A stretch of 64,000 nt of DNA from contig JAHQRK010000017.1 in assembly GCA_019828595.1 (NCBI GenBank), forward strand, positions 1,054,001 through 1,118,000, in the 5' to 3' direction. Both the position numbers and the translations under genes were made by a program. The notes beneath the pieces are model-generated. The model was not told the origin of the DNA. It searched no databases and saw nothing but the letters and a program-made list of their open reading frames with translations. Position 1 is the stretch's first letter, and every line of letters begins with the position of its first letter. Positions 53,241 to 63,434 of this stretch are shown here, in pieces. Origin of the DNA: Aphanomyces cochlioides. Taxonomy: Eukaryota; Oomycota; Saprolegniomycetes; Saprolegniales; Verrucalvaceae.

Positions 53241-54836
53241 TTACACATGAGCAGGGAGGATCTTGCCAACGCAGTCGCCGAAACCAATGCGAACTCCATT
53301 GCCTTGGCAAAAGCCTCGAATGTTAATAGTGTCGCCGTCCTTGAGGAACTTTCGGGTTTCGCCGTTCGCAATTGGAATGTCCTTGCTGCCTTGCCAGCTC
53401 AATTCGAGCATGGAACCATAAGAGTCTTCCGCCTGCAGCATACACATCACAAATTGACACAAGGAAGAGATCAATACCTGGCCGGAGATGGTACCACTGC
53501 CAAGCAAATCGCCAGGGTTCATGGAGCAACCCGTGATGGAATGATGCACCAATTGCTGCTTCATGTTCCAGTACATGTAGCGGTAGTTGCTCTTGCTGAT
53601 GACGGCATAGTCTCCGTTTTCAGGCTTAAGGTCCACTTCCAATTGAATGTCGTAAGTGCCCTTGGCGTAGTTGGAGTCAAACAAGTAGGGCAAAGGTTCT
53701 GGGTTTTGGACAGGGCCAAAGCTGGGTTCCGTGCGGAAAGGTTCGAGAGCAGCGAGCGTCACAACCCAAGGCGAAATGGTCGTTCCGAAGTTCTTCGCGC
53801 CGAAAGGACCCAAAGGAACGTATTCCCACTTTTGGATGTCGCGAGCTAAAATGAAATCAGGATAAAGATGTGAATTTCTGGCCTACCGCTCCAGTCATTC
53901 ATGAGCACAAGACCGAAAATGTGGTTTTCAGCATCGTTGATAGAGATGGAATCACCCAACTTAGTGCCAGGTCCAACAAAGATACCCTAGAGACGATGAG
54001 ACTCCTGTCCTGGATATAACTACTTACGATTTCCAATTCAATATCCAACAATCTGCATGGGGAGAAGATGGAGCCCTTGGAAGGATCAGCCTTATCAGCT
54101 TGGAGTTGACCGCGAGGGCGACGAATATCAGTGCCGCTCACGACAACAGTGGAAGCACGACCATGGTAACCCACAGGGAGATGGAGCCTATATCACAGTC
54201 AGCCCAATTGCAGTTTTGTCAGGAATTGTACCAGTTGGGTTGCAAGGCGTTATCCTTGCCACGGAACATAATGCCCACGTTGGTAGCGTGCTCACGGGAC
54301 GAGTAGAAATCTGTGTAATCGCCAATTTGCGCAGGCAAATGCATGATTACATCAGATTGGTTGAACAAGGCGCGAGATTGGAGTTCAGGATCATCACGCA
54401 AAGTTGGCTCATCAGTTGAAAGCAATCGTTGAATTGCTGCGCGGGCAGAATCCCAGGTAGCCTTGCCAGCAGCCATGAACGAGTTCAACGTTGGTTCGGC
54501 GAAAAAGGTAGCATCAAAGGTGAAATGGCCTTCCGCCGCGAGGACAGACAAATCCAATACAGAGTCACCGATGGCTACACCCACACGCTTGTGTTCAGGG
54601 TTTTCGCGGGTGGAAAAGATGCCGTACGGCAAGTTTTGAATGGGAAAATCGCTGTTGGCTGGAACGTGGACAAACGTCGCGAGGGTCTTGGCTTTCTTGG
54701 AGGGGGACGACACCGACATGGTTGATTTGGAAACTACGGCAAGATAGTTTAGTCCTGCACAGACACATGCAAGCCCCACGAACGCAGTCACCCATCGTTT
54801 TAATGCGTGGATGCGGCGAGGATTTTGCGCCGTCAT
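53241..54836 (-). CDS. FAH: Fumarylacetoacetase, with an N-terminal hydrophobic anchor
   Basis: Five exons: 54836-54232, 54187-54028, 53986-53887, 53845-53478, 53432-53241. From the ATG at 54836 the protein has 474 aa. From an internal ATG at 54719 it has 435, near the usual 420. The enzyme splits fumarylacetoacetate into fumarate and acetoacetate, the last step of Tyr/Phe breakdown. Metal and active-site segments are intact: [54 protein letters not shown]. The longer form adds a basic stretch and a hydrophobic span ([21 protein letters not shown]) before the canonical [15 protein letters not shown], so two protein forms (anchored or cytosolic) are possible. Which start is used is not decided by the sequence. 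Confidence 0.93.
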
Positions 54837-55047
54837 ATCTACCTGTCTTTTGGATCGCAAATTCGAAAATGGCATTTCTGTCGTTGAACTTGATTTTAAT
54901 ACGATTACCAATCACTGTGGTCTTTGTAAACGGGAATATTATTATATAAATTTATCTTGTTTATTATATGCAACATTTTTCATTTATTTTATTATCCCTG
55001 AAGGAAGATTCCTCCATCCTCAGGATAATTTCCAAAGTCACTTTTTA

Positions 55048-56578
55048 CAGATAAGCCTCCCACGAAGAAACCAATTTTTGAGAAGTTGTGGTATAAAATT
55101 TAACAGTATATAAAAATATAGACACCTGTATTCAATTGAGCATGAAACGAATGGAGGCTGCATCGCGGTTTTGACTTTGAGCAGTCAAAGAAGGTTGGTT
55201 TTCCTCATCACCAATGATCTCAGCGTGCTTCCAACAGTTCACAATCGTCGACTGAGTGACTTCTCTCCAAGCATCTTCCGCCCATTTTACAGCAAGCTCC
55301 GTCTCGAAGACAAAGATTTTGGCTCTTTCCCTCACCGGCGGCTTCGTCCCATGGGGCTTGTGGCTTGAAATCAACTCATTCAAATTGGACAATACAGCCA
55401 TGGTCTTCCTGTGCTGGATCTTACTCTTGAACGCGGCAATTATTCCTGCGTCGAGTGGCTGCAGGTAAGCCGTGGTATTCGGAGGGAGATAGCTCAACGT
55501 GACATTAGAGAAAGGTGTCGTCAAACGGTGGGCAGACGCATTATCGACGAGCAACAAGAAACGGCGCTGCTGGTGGGTCATCTCTATGTTGAAATGGTGT
55601 AACCAGTCGTAGAAAACAGACGACGTCATCCATCCCTTCGCCGTGCCAGAGTAGTCCAATGGCATATCCGACAAGTTTCGCCTTCCCAGCCACCTTGGTC
55701 GTCGCGCATCGCCAATGATTTTCAGCTGCCTCTTGTCCGATCCATCAGCATTCACGGCAAGTACAATCGTCAGACGTTTTTTCACAAACTTTCTTCCTTT
55801 CAGATGAGTCTTACCGATGGTGTGTTTGGGCTCACGACAGTAGAAGTACGCCGTTTCATCGAGGTTGTATATGTCACGCGGGGAAAAACTCTTGGTCACT
55901 TTTTGGATCTCCATTCGACCAGACAGTACAAGACTTTCATCAATTGAGGCAGCCTCGCCAAAAACACCCCGTTTGCGCATGTTGTGCCGGGATAAGAATT
56001 TACAAATCCATTCTTGAGAGAATTTCAGATCGGCACATTGAGGGTATGTTGAGCTGATTTGAGAAGCATAAGCTTTGATGGCAGCATAGGATAAACTCAC
56101 ACCATACTCCTCGCAGTCATCAATCCAAGCCTCGAGCTCTGCGTCGAATTCAGCACAAGTGACTGGTTGCAGCAATTTCATGTTGGGGCGACGTTTCAGT
56201 GTCATTTCGTTGATAGGCTTACGCAGAGCACGGCTCATTGATGCTGTCGATGGCATTGATGGAAGTTTCTGCGTTGCATATGCCCACTCGCATAGCTCGC
56301 GTAATGTGAGGTGTGGATTTAACTTGTAATGTTGAGCGGCGTTAGCTTTTACTTTTGCTGTCATGAATAGCTTCTTGGATTTAGTCATGTCTTATTCAAT
56401 GTGTGGACGATGGCTGAATCTCATGTAGGAAGAGACGACATCATTTGAAATTTCAAATTCAAATGTTGACTCCAAAATGACTGTGGTCAAATCTTTGAAA
56501 TTCACCTTATAATCAAATATTTATTTGTTCTGAGGGGTTATTCTATGTGACCAGATTTCCTCGTGGGAGGCTTATCTG
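55048..56578. mobile_element. Intact pogo-type transposon, 1531 bp
   Basis: The ends CAGATAAGCCTCCCACGA and its exact complement are followed on each side by TA (55046-55047, 56579-56580). It carries one uninterrupted transposase gene. This is the best candidate for an autonomous DNA element in the window. Confidence 0.92.
55132..56388 (-). CDS. Pogo/Tigger transposase, intact, 418 aa
   Basis: One open frame starts at ATG 56388. The N-terminal HTH region (KLNPHLTLRELCEWA) is followed by a CENP-B-type second DNA-binding domain (SYAAIKAYASQISSTYPQ, FSQEWICKFLSRHNMRKRG) and a DDE_1 core with Asp in YNLDETAYFY, Asp in LLLVDNASAH and Asp in YLQPLDAGIIAAFK. All expected parts are present at the usual length, and the frame has no lesion. 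The protein would bind the terminal repeats and move the element into TA sites. The 3' end stops 84 bp from the element edge. Confidence 0.9.
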   Translation of the reverse strand: MTKSKKLFMTAKVKANAAQHYKLNPHLTLRELCEWAYATQKLPSMPSTASMSRALRKPINEMTLKRRPNMKLLQPVTCAEFDAELEAWIDDCEEYGVSLSYAAIKAYASQISSTYPQCADLKFSQEWICKFLSRHNMRKRGVFGEAASIDESLVLSGRMEIQKVTKSFSPRDIYNLDETAYFYCREPKHTIGKTHLKGRKFVKKRLTIVLAVNADGSDKRQLKIIGDARRPRWLGRRNLSDMPLDYSGTAKGWMTSSVFYDWLHHFNIEMTHQQRRFLLLVDNASAHRLTTPFSNVTLSYLPPNTTAYLQPLDAGIIAAFKSKIQHRKTMAVLSNLNELISSHKPHGTKPPVRERAKIFVFETELAVKWAEDAWREVTQSTIVNCWKHAEIIGDEENQPSLTAQSQNRDAASIRFMLN

Positions 56579-56840
56579 TACTTCAGAAGGTCCTAGAAAA
56601 TTGACAAAAAATGATACTAACATTTGATTGGTAGAAATCGAAACAAGACGCAAAGACGATTCGTTCGACACTCTTCTGACGAAATTTGGCGCCGATATGA
56701 GAGAGAAATCGTATTTTTAAGTTCAAGAGGTCAAGACAAGGGTAAATATACTATTTTTATGGCACTTTCAATTTTTCCAAATCAGAGCGCGAAAGGTTCT
56801 TGACAGGTCGTCGAGGATAGCAATTTTTGCCCAACTCTCG
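56579..56840. other. Region upstream of the mariner pseudogene
   Basis: Probably the 5' part of the mariner element at 56841. The frame before 56841 is broken by stops, and I could not place a terminal repeat. Confidence 0.3.
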
Positions 56841-58248
56841 ATGAATGCTAAAGGTGAAAAGCCTAAATACGGTGAAATAAAGCGTCTTGCGGCAGCCCAC
56901 TCTGTTTGTACACGCACAGTAATGAGAATTTGGGAAAGAGGGCAAAAGCGATTGCCTCTTGTAGAAGCACCGAAAAAGCGCAGATCAGCGGCCGACATAC
57001 GAGATTTCCAGACACGCGTATCGCAACTACCACCGACAAAGCGACAAGATCTAGCCACAATGTCAAGCGTGCTGAACATATCCAAAACGACTCTCCAAAC
57101 CAGATTGAAACGAAGAGAGATTGTTCTTGGACGAACCTGCTACGTCTGCTACGATGAGTTTAATGACCACGTCTTTCTCGATGAGATGTGGTTTTACCTA
57201 CGCAAACTTCGGTCGAAGATTTAGCTGGCTCCATGGGAGGAGTGTCCAAACATACCAACAAAAAAACAACGCTTTGTCCCCAAGGTGATGTGTCTGGTTG
57301 CAGTTGCCAAGCCAAGATTAGTGAATGGTGCTCTCTTTGATGGTAAAATTGGAGTGTGGCCCTTCCTTGAGGACGTACCTGCCAAACGACCCAGCCGAAA
57401 TCGACCAGCGGGCACCATTGAACGACGACCAGTTGCTGCGAACATGGCTTCCTACAAGAAAATGCTCATTGATTATGTATTGCCGACTACTACTCTGGTC
57501 CGAAATAATTGTCATATTGCATATTTTTTGGGGTACAATTCTTGTTAACTTGGTTTTAGTATGAAACATTTTGAAGAATTTATCAAATTTTAACATATTT
57601 ATATTAAATTATTATTCATAAAAGATAAAATTGGCATACAAAATAGTAAATATACATATGATCTAACGATATTGGAGACCTCATCACATTTAGCTTTGCT
57701 CACGTCTCTAGGCGCCATATTTGGTCCTGCAAATGCATACAAACTTATTCAATATGTTCCAGTGATGCGTGGACGGACGCAGGAGCTCACAGGGTCGCCG
57801 GAAAAGGGCCTTAGAGCCAGACCATTCGGTTTCAGTTGTGAGCATCTAGATCGATAGTCTCTCAAAAATACCGGTAATATATCGGAGACTAAGTGATCTA
57901 TTTGTGTGTGCGGTGGGACCGCGTTTCATTGCGATTTGATTCACTGGCGTAAGATTTTCTGTAATTTGAATCAGAGGACAAACTTTGAGGCATTAGTGGG
58001 TGTCAGAGTATCAGCATCTTGGAACGGCATCTTGGACAAAAAAATTTGATTGGACAAAATTCTAGAAAAGAGAAGATGCCGGGACCACCCCAAGATGACA
58101 ACATTTTTTGCCATCTTGGAATGGTCTCGGCATCTTGAGCTCATAATATTTCGAAGGTTGTTTCGATCTATTAATATATAGAATATCTGACGCTTGATTG
58201 GCCGATCTTGTTGTTCCTCCATGCCGCTGAATAAAGAGCATTTCAACG

Positions 58249-59071
58249 ATGGCGTCACAGGCAACTCCAAGGAAGACAATCGACAAGCCCAACCCTCCAT
58301 CATCGGGGAAGAAAGCACAATCACAACGCATATTATGGACAACGGATGGTATTTCAGGTGGTAAATCTAGTATGGATATCCTGATAGAATGGTTGAGTAA
58401 CCAGTCAAACTACGCGAGATGGAAAGGAAGCGATCGCCATTCGGGAACAAAGAAATCAGTGTTGGCTAGTGAAATCAAACGCATAATGATGGATCATGGT
58501 TTAGTACATCGCAAAGCCAAAGACATCATGCAAAAGGTGTCTGTGCTTGAACAGCAATACAGATCAGCTCGCGACTGGCTCAATAACACTGGCCAGGGCA
58601 TTGAAGATGAAGCCAGTATCGAGGCAGAAGTCAGGAAAATATGCCCATACTACTATGATTTAGACGGTGTCATGCATGATCGGGCGTCGTCTGAAGCATT
58701 GGCAACAAGTGACAATTTAAATGACTCCGACAACGAAAAAATCACTGAAGATTTGCCAGTCGTATCGAGAAAAAATATCAAGAAGAGAACGACGGCAGAA
58801 ACCAAGCTTGATGAATGGACTGATATGAATAACAAATCGGTCGCCCTGAAAGAAAAAGAGGTAAAAAGAGGTATGCAGATTCAGTGTAATTAATATATTA
58901 TCATGAATACAGATTGAACAACGTGAGAGAGAGCTATCCGCCAAGACTAATATCGACAACAAGCGTCTGCAAATTGAAGAGCAGCGTGAGGCACGGCTTT
59001 CACGCGAAGGAGTGCGGTTGCTTCAGATACAACACGAACAAGCTCTTTTCCAAGTGGCCATGCAGCGGTAA
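58249..59071 (+). CDS. Harbinger accessory protein, Myb/SANT-like type, probably truncated
   Basis: Exons 58249-58860 and 58913-59071 join across a 52-bp GT-AG intron into 256 aa. Residues about 28-105 (WLSNQSNYARWKGSDRHSG, then a helical DIMQKVSVLEQQYRSARDW) look like the trihelix/SANT-type domain of Harbinger accessory proteins, which help the transposase enter the nucleus and bind DNA. A charged coiled coil (IEQRERELSAKT onward) makes up the C-terminus. After the TAA at 59069-59071 the same frame continues for 38 further protein-like codons to 59188, so this stop may be a recent mutation that trims the tail. Confidence 0.65.
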
Positions 59072-59248
59072 GAAGCGGAAATGGCTCATCGACTGAAGAA
59101 ATGTGAGACTCGTAAACGTTTGAGGCTTCAAGGATGGAGCAATGAAGGAATTGACGAAGCTTGTCCTCTGAATGAAGTGTTAGAATAAGTCATACAAGAA
59201 TTTTCGATGAATTTGTTAGATATATTCCTACATATTACTCCTATTAAT

Positions 59249-60565
59249 CTAAATCAAAAATCCATTTTGCATCAGTAGGGCTACAGCATGATCTCGTTTT
59301 GTCGACACTAAACCTTGTTCGTCATCATTTACACTACTTCCAGCGTCTGGAAAGCAAACACGACAGCCACGCATGTCTGCGTTGCAATAGCAATTCAATT
59401 GCAATTCTATCCATGCATCGGGAATTTCATCGTTTTCAAGCAGCAATATGTTGTGAAGCACAGCACAAGCAATGATGACTCGCATAATTTTCTTCAAGCT
59501 TCTTTTGTCCCTCAGTACCTTTCGTATACGCTTGAGATACTGAAATCTACCTACAAATACATCTAGATATGATTGAATAGCAATTCTACCTTTAAGCATC
59601 CCAATGCAATGTTCCACTTTAATTCGTCCACGAGCAAGAAGCGTGTTGAAAAACTCTTTCCATGGTAGAAGCGTTTGATGAGGAGATGCCGTAAATGCAG
59701 GGACAATGCAGCTGCCATCAGAGTAAGCAGAGTCGCCCAGAAGGTATTGGTTTGGTGTAAAAAATGAATGCCAATGTTTAAATATGTGGCAATTCTTCCA
59801 CACACGGTTGTCATGTGTTGAGCCTGGCCAGCCAGTGTATATGTCTCGGGTTAGACCACGGTGGCCACAAATGATTTGAGCAGCAAGAGCGTACCATCCT
59901 TTCCTAGAGTAATAGTCTTCTCCATGTAGACTAGGTTTATTTTCGAACGGAAACAAAGTACCATCAATAAAGCCAATGCATTTCGCAAAGCCGCAAAGGC
60001 TCTGTATTTCTTCTGCAATCGTTAAGGTTTCCACATAGCCGGGGAAATAGATGTACTTTTCACGAAGTTCATTCAACGCAGCAATTCCACGGTCAATGTA
60101 GTCTTTGACTGTTCCACTGCCAATGCAAAAAAATGTTGCCATGTGCTCATTTGATGCAGCGTTGCCGCTAATTCCTAGGAAGTACAATAGAACAAGCACA
60201 TGATGCTCCACTTCAGCCTTTTTCAACTTGCCTTCGCTTGAATTGAAGTGTGGTGATCCACGGAGAAACCCTACTACTCGGTAGAATGAGGTACGATTGA
60301 CTCGAAAGAGCTTTCGGAAACGGGTGCTTGGTATTTCGAAGAGGAAATGATAAAAACGTGTAGATTGCAAGACCATATTCGACCTAGAATTGACATATCG
60401 GGATGATTCAACCACAAGAATCCATCCACGCAGCAATCTGTCTATGTCATCTTCTCGTTCGTCGGGTAATCCAAGGATAATACGTCGATATCTCATAGCA
60501 ACCCTGTAGTTCATAATCGAATATCCTTTAAGAAGGAGCACTCGGCGATCGCTGATCTTCACCAT
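59249..60565 (-). CDS. PIF/Harbinger transposase (DDE_Tnp_4 type), 438 aa
   Basis: One open frame starts at the ATG at 60563-60565 (MVKISDRRVLLLKG). The catalytic acids are visible: Asp in IGFIDGTLFPFE, Asp in LLGDSAYSDGS, Glu in IKVEHCIGMLKGR. Conserved Harbinger features include YYSRKGWYALAAQ, the DIYTGWPGSTHDNRVW block and the final AVLHNILL helix. The N-terminal part has an HTH-like helical region (KLFRVNRTSFYRVVGFL). No lesion is visible, so with a working accessory protein the element could be active. Confidence 0.9.
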   Translation of the reverse strand: MVKISDRRVLLLKGYSIMNYRVAMRYRRIILGLPDEREDDIDRLLRGWILVVESSRYVNSRSNMVLQSTRFYHFLFEIPSTRFRKLFRVNRTSFYRVVGFLRGSPHFNSSEGKLKKAEVEHHVLVLLYFLGISGNAASNEHMATFFCIGSGTVKDYIDRGIAALNELREKYIYFPGYVETLTIAEEIQSLCGFAKCIGFIDGTLFPFENKPSLHGEDYYSRKGWYALAAQIICGHRGLTRDIYTGWPGSTHDNRVWKNCHIFKHWHSFFTPNQYLLGDSAYSDGSCIVPAFTASPHQTLLPWKEFFNTLLARGRIKVEHCIGMLKGRIAIQSYLDVFVGRFQYLKRIRKVLRDKRSLKKIMRVIIACAVLHNILLLENDEIPDAWIELQLNCYCNADMRGCRVCFPDAGSSVNDDEQGLVSTKRDHAVALLMQNGFLI

Positions 60566-61349
60566 GCGTGTAACCACAAGCAATCGCCAGGCAAGATGCT
60601 GCCGAGTTGGTTCAGGGAGTTTCAGAGTTGGATCTGAAACATCTAAAATTGATTGGTCAATATATAAATATATTCAAAAGATGTCAGACGAAGATGCTGA
60701 TACTCTGACACCCACTATTGTCTCTACTGCATGGCAATGAATTTCGCCTGAATAAATATATCCAATCAAAGAGGAGATGAAGCACTTTCATTTGCACCAA
60801 TCAAATGTAGAATTCCTCAAAGAGGACCAACGAAACTCCACTGAAAAGTCAAATGTGACAATTATTTCGGACCAGAGTAGTATTCATGCCAAATTTCCGA
60901 TGGACACATTGAAGATCTTTGTGCAACTTGATAATGCATCGCCCCATGGTGTTGAGAAGGACGCTGATGTTGTTCGTGCATGCTGTTCGAACGGACGCGA
61001 GATTGCTTTTGGAATGCAACCGCCCAACAGCCCAGATTTGAACATTCTTGATCTTGGGCTCTTCAACGCTCTGCAGACGCTGCAGTTGAAAATGGAAGCA
61101 TCTACAATCGATGAGCTGATCGTGAATGTGCAGTCGGCGTTCCAAATCCTACCTGTTGTCACGATAGAGAACGTCTTCTTGACCTTGCAAACTGTGATGC
61201 AGTCGATTGTTGAGTGTGGGGGCGACAACAACTTCAAGATCAAGCATGTGAAGAAGACTCAAAAGCGCCATGCAAATGAAATCGATGGGCAGCTCACATG
61301 GCCAGCGGAGTCTTTCTTGAGTTCACTCCTCCACAAAGTCCAGCTATAA

Positions 61350-63434
61350 TTTTGTCCAATATATTTTCTTTTGTCTAATTTTTGACCAATAGTACACAAA
61401 TGTGAATTTGGAAGCAGAGATGTGAAATGTGTCTTTGAAAGCAGAACGGAGTACTGTAGTAAGTCGAAAAACGTTGGAACACTATTTGATATTTTGATAT
61501 TGTCGTTTTTGTCCAAAACTGGATGTTTTGAAAATGTTTCAATTAATTGACGCATACACTATTTAAAGTTTACCAAACATTTCATTATATTGACCTCGAT
61601 CGTGACAATTAAATAGTGTACTTTCAAACGTTTTAAATGTTTGAAAACATGTTCAAAACATTCAATTTCTTTTCACTTGAAATTTGTATGCGTCAATTGT
61701 TGCGTCAAAATTTATTCCGCACGACTCCAGTTTTTTATTAAAACCACAGTACATCGTAGGAAAAATATTCCTATATTTTCCATTTTTCGAATCAAAATTC
61801 TCACACATGAACTTGATTAAAGTATAGAATTTTTGTCCGAAATTTATGGGAAATCGACCAATCATACATCTATAAAATCTCTTTATATTGACCAATTATA
61901 CTGTAAAATTTCATCTATCTGAGTGTTTGGAGCGGATGAACGTGTGCCAGATCATGAGCCCGTCAAAGTAGCACTGAAATCCTTGCACGCTTCAGGTGGT
62001 AGCTCATGCCCGTTAAAAGGAGAAAGATTTGAATAGACTAACGTAGTGAAAATTTGACAAGATGACTCCTGTCGTATCTCACGTTCGACCATCAAAAGGA
62101 CTCAAAAACTAAATATCTACACTTTACGTAGGATCTATCTAACTCTCCTTTGTTGCATGTGTAAAGTTTTACCAGTAATTCACTTCGTCGACATTCTCCT
62201 CATGAAAAATGCTTCAAACAGGCTGCGTCCTCAGCCTGCACTGTGTGTCTATATGAGATGAACACAACATTGGACTCCACTACTTGTACGAGGTGCTTGA
62301 TGCAATCAAGCGTGTCTGAATCTTAGCCTTAAAACATGTAATCACACGCAAAATCTCTGGTAAAATCGCAGTAAATGTAGTAAATACATTTAAAAAACGA
62401 ATACTGCATTAAAACAGTACCCTTTTCAATGTGAGCCATACAAGCTGGAAGCACACCCATGGAATCGGGGCCATGTTAACTTGGTCGTTGCGCATTAAGT
62501 TTCACCTCGATGCAATCGAAAGATCTCTAATCAACTCAAAATCAGCCAATTATAATGAAAAGTTAATTTGATTCGTCAAAATCTAATCCGTTCCTACGAT
62601 TTCCAATTCCATCGGTTCGACTTGCCATCCAAGTAAAGACCTGCATGGATGAACCAGGACAAGATAGCGAGCTTTGACAAGCCCACTATGAGACTCGAGT
62701 GAATGGATTGCCGCTGTAGGTTGAAGATCGTCCGACTGGATCAGCTGAAATGATGTCCTTTCAATCGAATACGAGTGTCAAGCTGTTGACGGTAGAAAGG
62801 ACAGATTGATCGATTTTAGCATGATTCCAGCTTTGCTAGCGCATGAGACACATGCTCTTGTATACCCGCGGTCGATATTATCGTGCTGTAGGTGTCTTCA
62901 TCGAACGCTCGTTGGATTCACATCGTTGACCCCGATCCGAGTCCTTTATGGTTAAATGTCACGTGGACTTGTTGACTAGAGAGAGACGTACTGTACCTTA
63001 TCGCTCTTCGTAGTGGCGCATCTCCAATTTTGTCTAAAGATGCTTGCAATGGTCATAGCCCGGATCTCGATCTTTTGCACGACTGTGTCAATGAATTTCT
63101 CGCCTAGAAACGCCAAGTACGCCCAGATGACTCCTCAAGATACACAAAATCAGCCAAAAACGCACATTTGGACGTGCTAGCAGGTCCATCACCAAGCGAA
63201 CGTTGTGAGACGGAAATAGATGTGATTTCGCTCCATGTTTGTCCACTTTGACGAATGAAGGCATCCGTGACCGATTGACCGATGTTGGCGCCATTTATTT
63301 TGGATTTCAAAGGTTTTATGGCGGGAACGTTTACTGTATAAATAAATAAACCCTTGATTGGTGTATAAAATTTCATAGGATGTCATGCTTTGGACCATTT
63401 TCGCCTTGATCGAGCGTACTCTCTTCTCCAGAGA
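61350..63434. other. AT-rich intergenic DNA, no gene recognised
   Basis: From 61350 to about 62000 this is probably the 3' part of the mariner pseudogene element and AT-rich DNA. From 62000 to 63400 only short frames occur on both strands. No domain or repeat found. The last 200 bp should contain the promoter of the gene at 63435. Confidence 0.4.

Larger units (their letters stand above)
57995..60716. mobile_element. PIF/Harbinger element with both genes
   Basis: The ends AGTGGGTGTCAGAGTATCAG...AAGATG and its complement match over about 24 bp. Flanking ATT occurs on both sides (57992-57994, 60717-60719), which is a 3-bp duplication as in Harbingers, although TWA is the usual target. The left subterminal region holds several GGCATCTTG/CAAGATGCC motifs. 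It encodes a Myb/SANT-like protein (+) and a DDE transposase (-), 177 bp apart and convergent. Confidence 0.85.
57490..60880. mobile_element. Mariner-type non-autonomous element hosting a Harbinger
   Basis: The ends CTACTCTGGTCCGAAATAAT and its complement match over about 25 bp and are flanked by TA (57488-57489, 60881-60882). Without the Harbinger inside, about 670 bp remain, with no recognisable gene. Confidence 0.85.
56841..61349 (+). pseudogene. Mariner DD39D transposase, interrupted by a nested insertion
   Basis: The coding pieces 56841-57489 and 60883-61349 join in frame once the element 57490-60880 and one TA copy are removed. An HTH region (EIKRLAAAHSVCTRTVMRIW) is followed by Asp in VFLDEMWFY, Asp in VQLDNASPH and Asp in LNILDLGLF, with 39 residues between the last two. 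A TAG at 57222-57224 and missing residues before VFLDE are further lesions, and the N-terminus is out of frame. It is dead. The Trp at GVWPF matches the position of the stop in the 44212 copy. Confidence 0.78.

Noticed and set aside
53229..53849. 206-codon plus-strand frame
   Set aside because: Antisense shadow of the fumarylacetoacetase exons.
57995..60716. TTA/TAA target duplication for the Harbinger
   Set aside because: The flanks read TTA on the left but TAT on the right. The only matching 3-bp duplication is ATT with ends AGTGGG...CCCACT.
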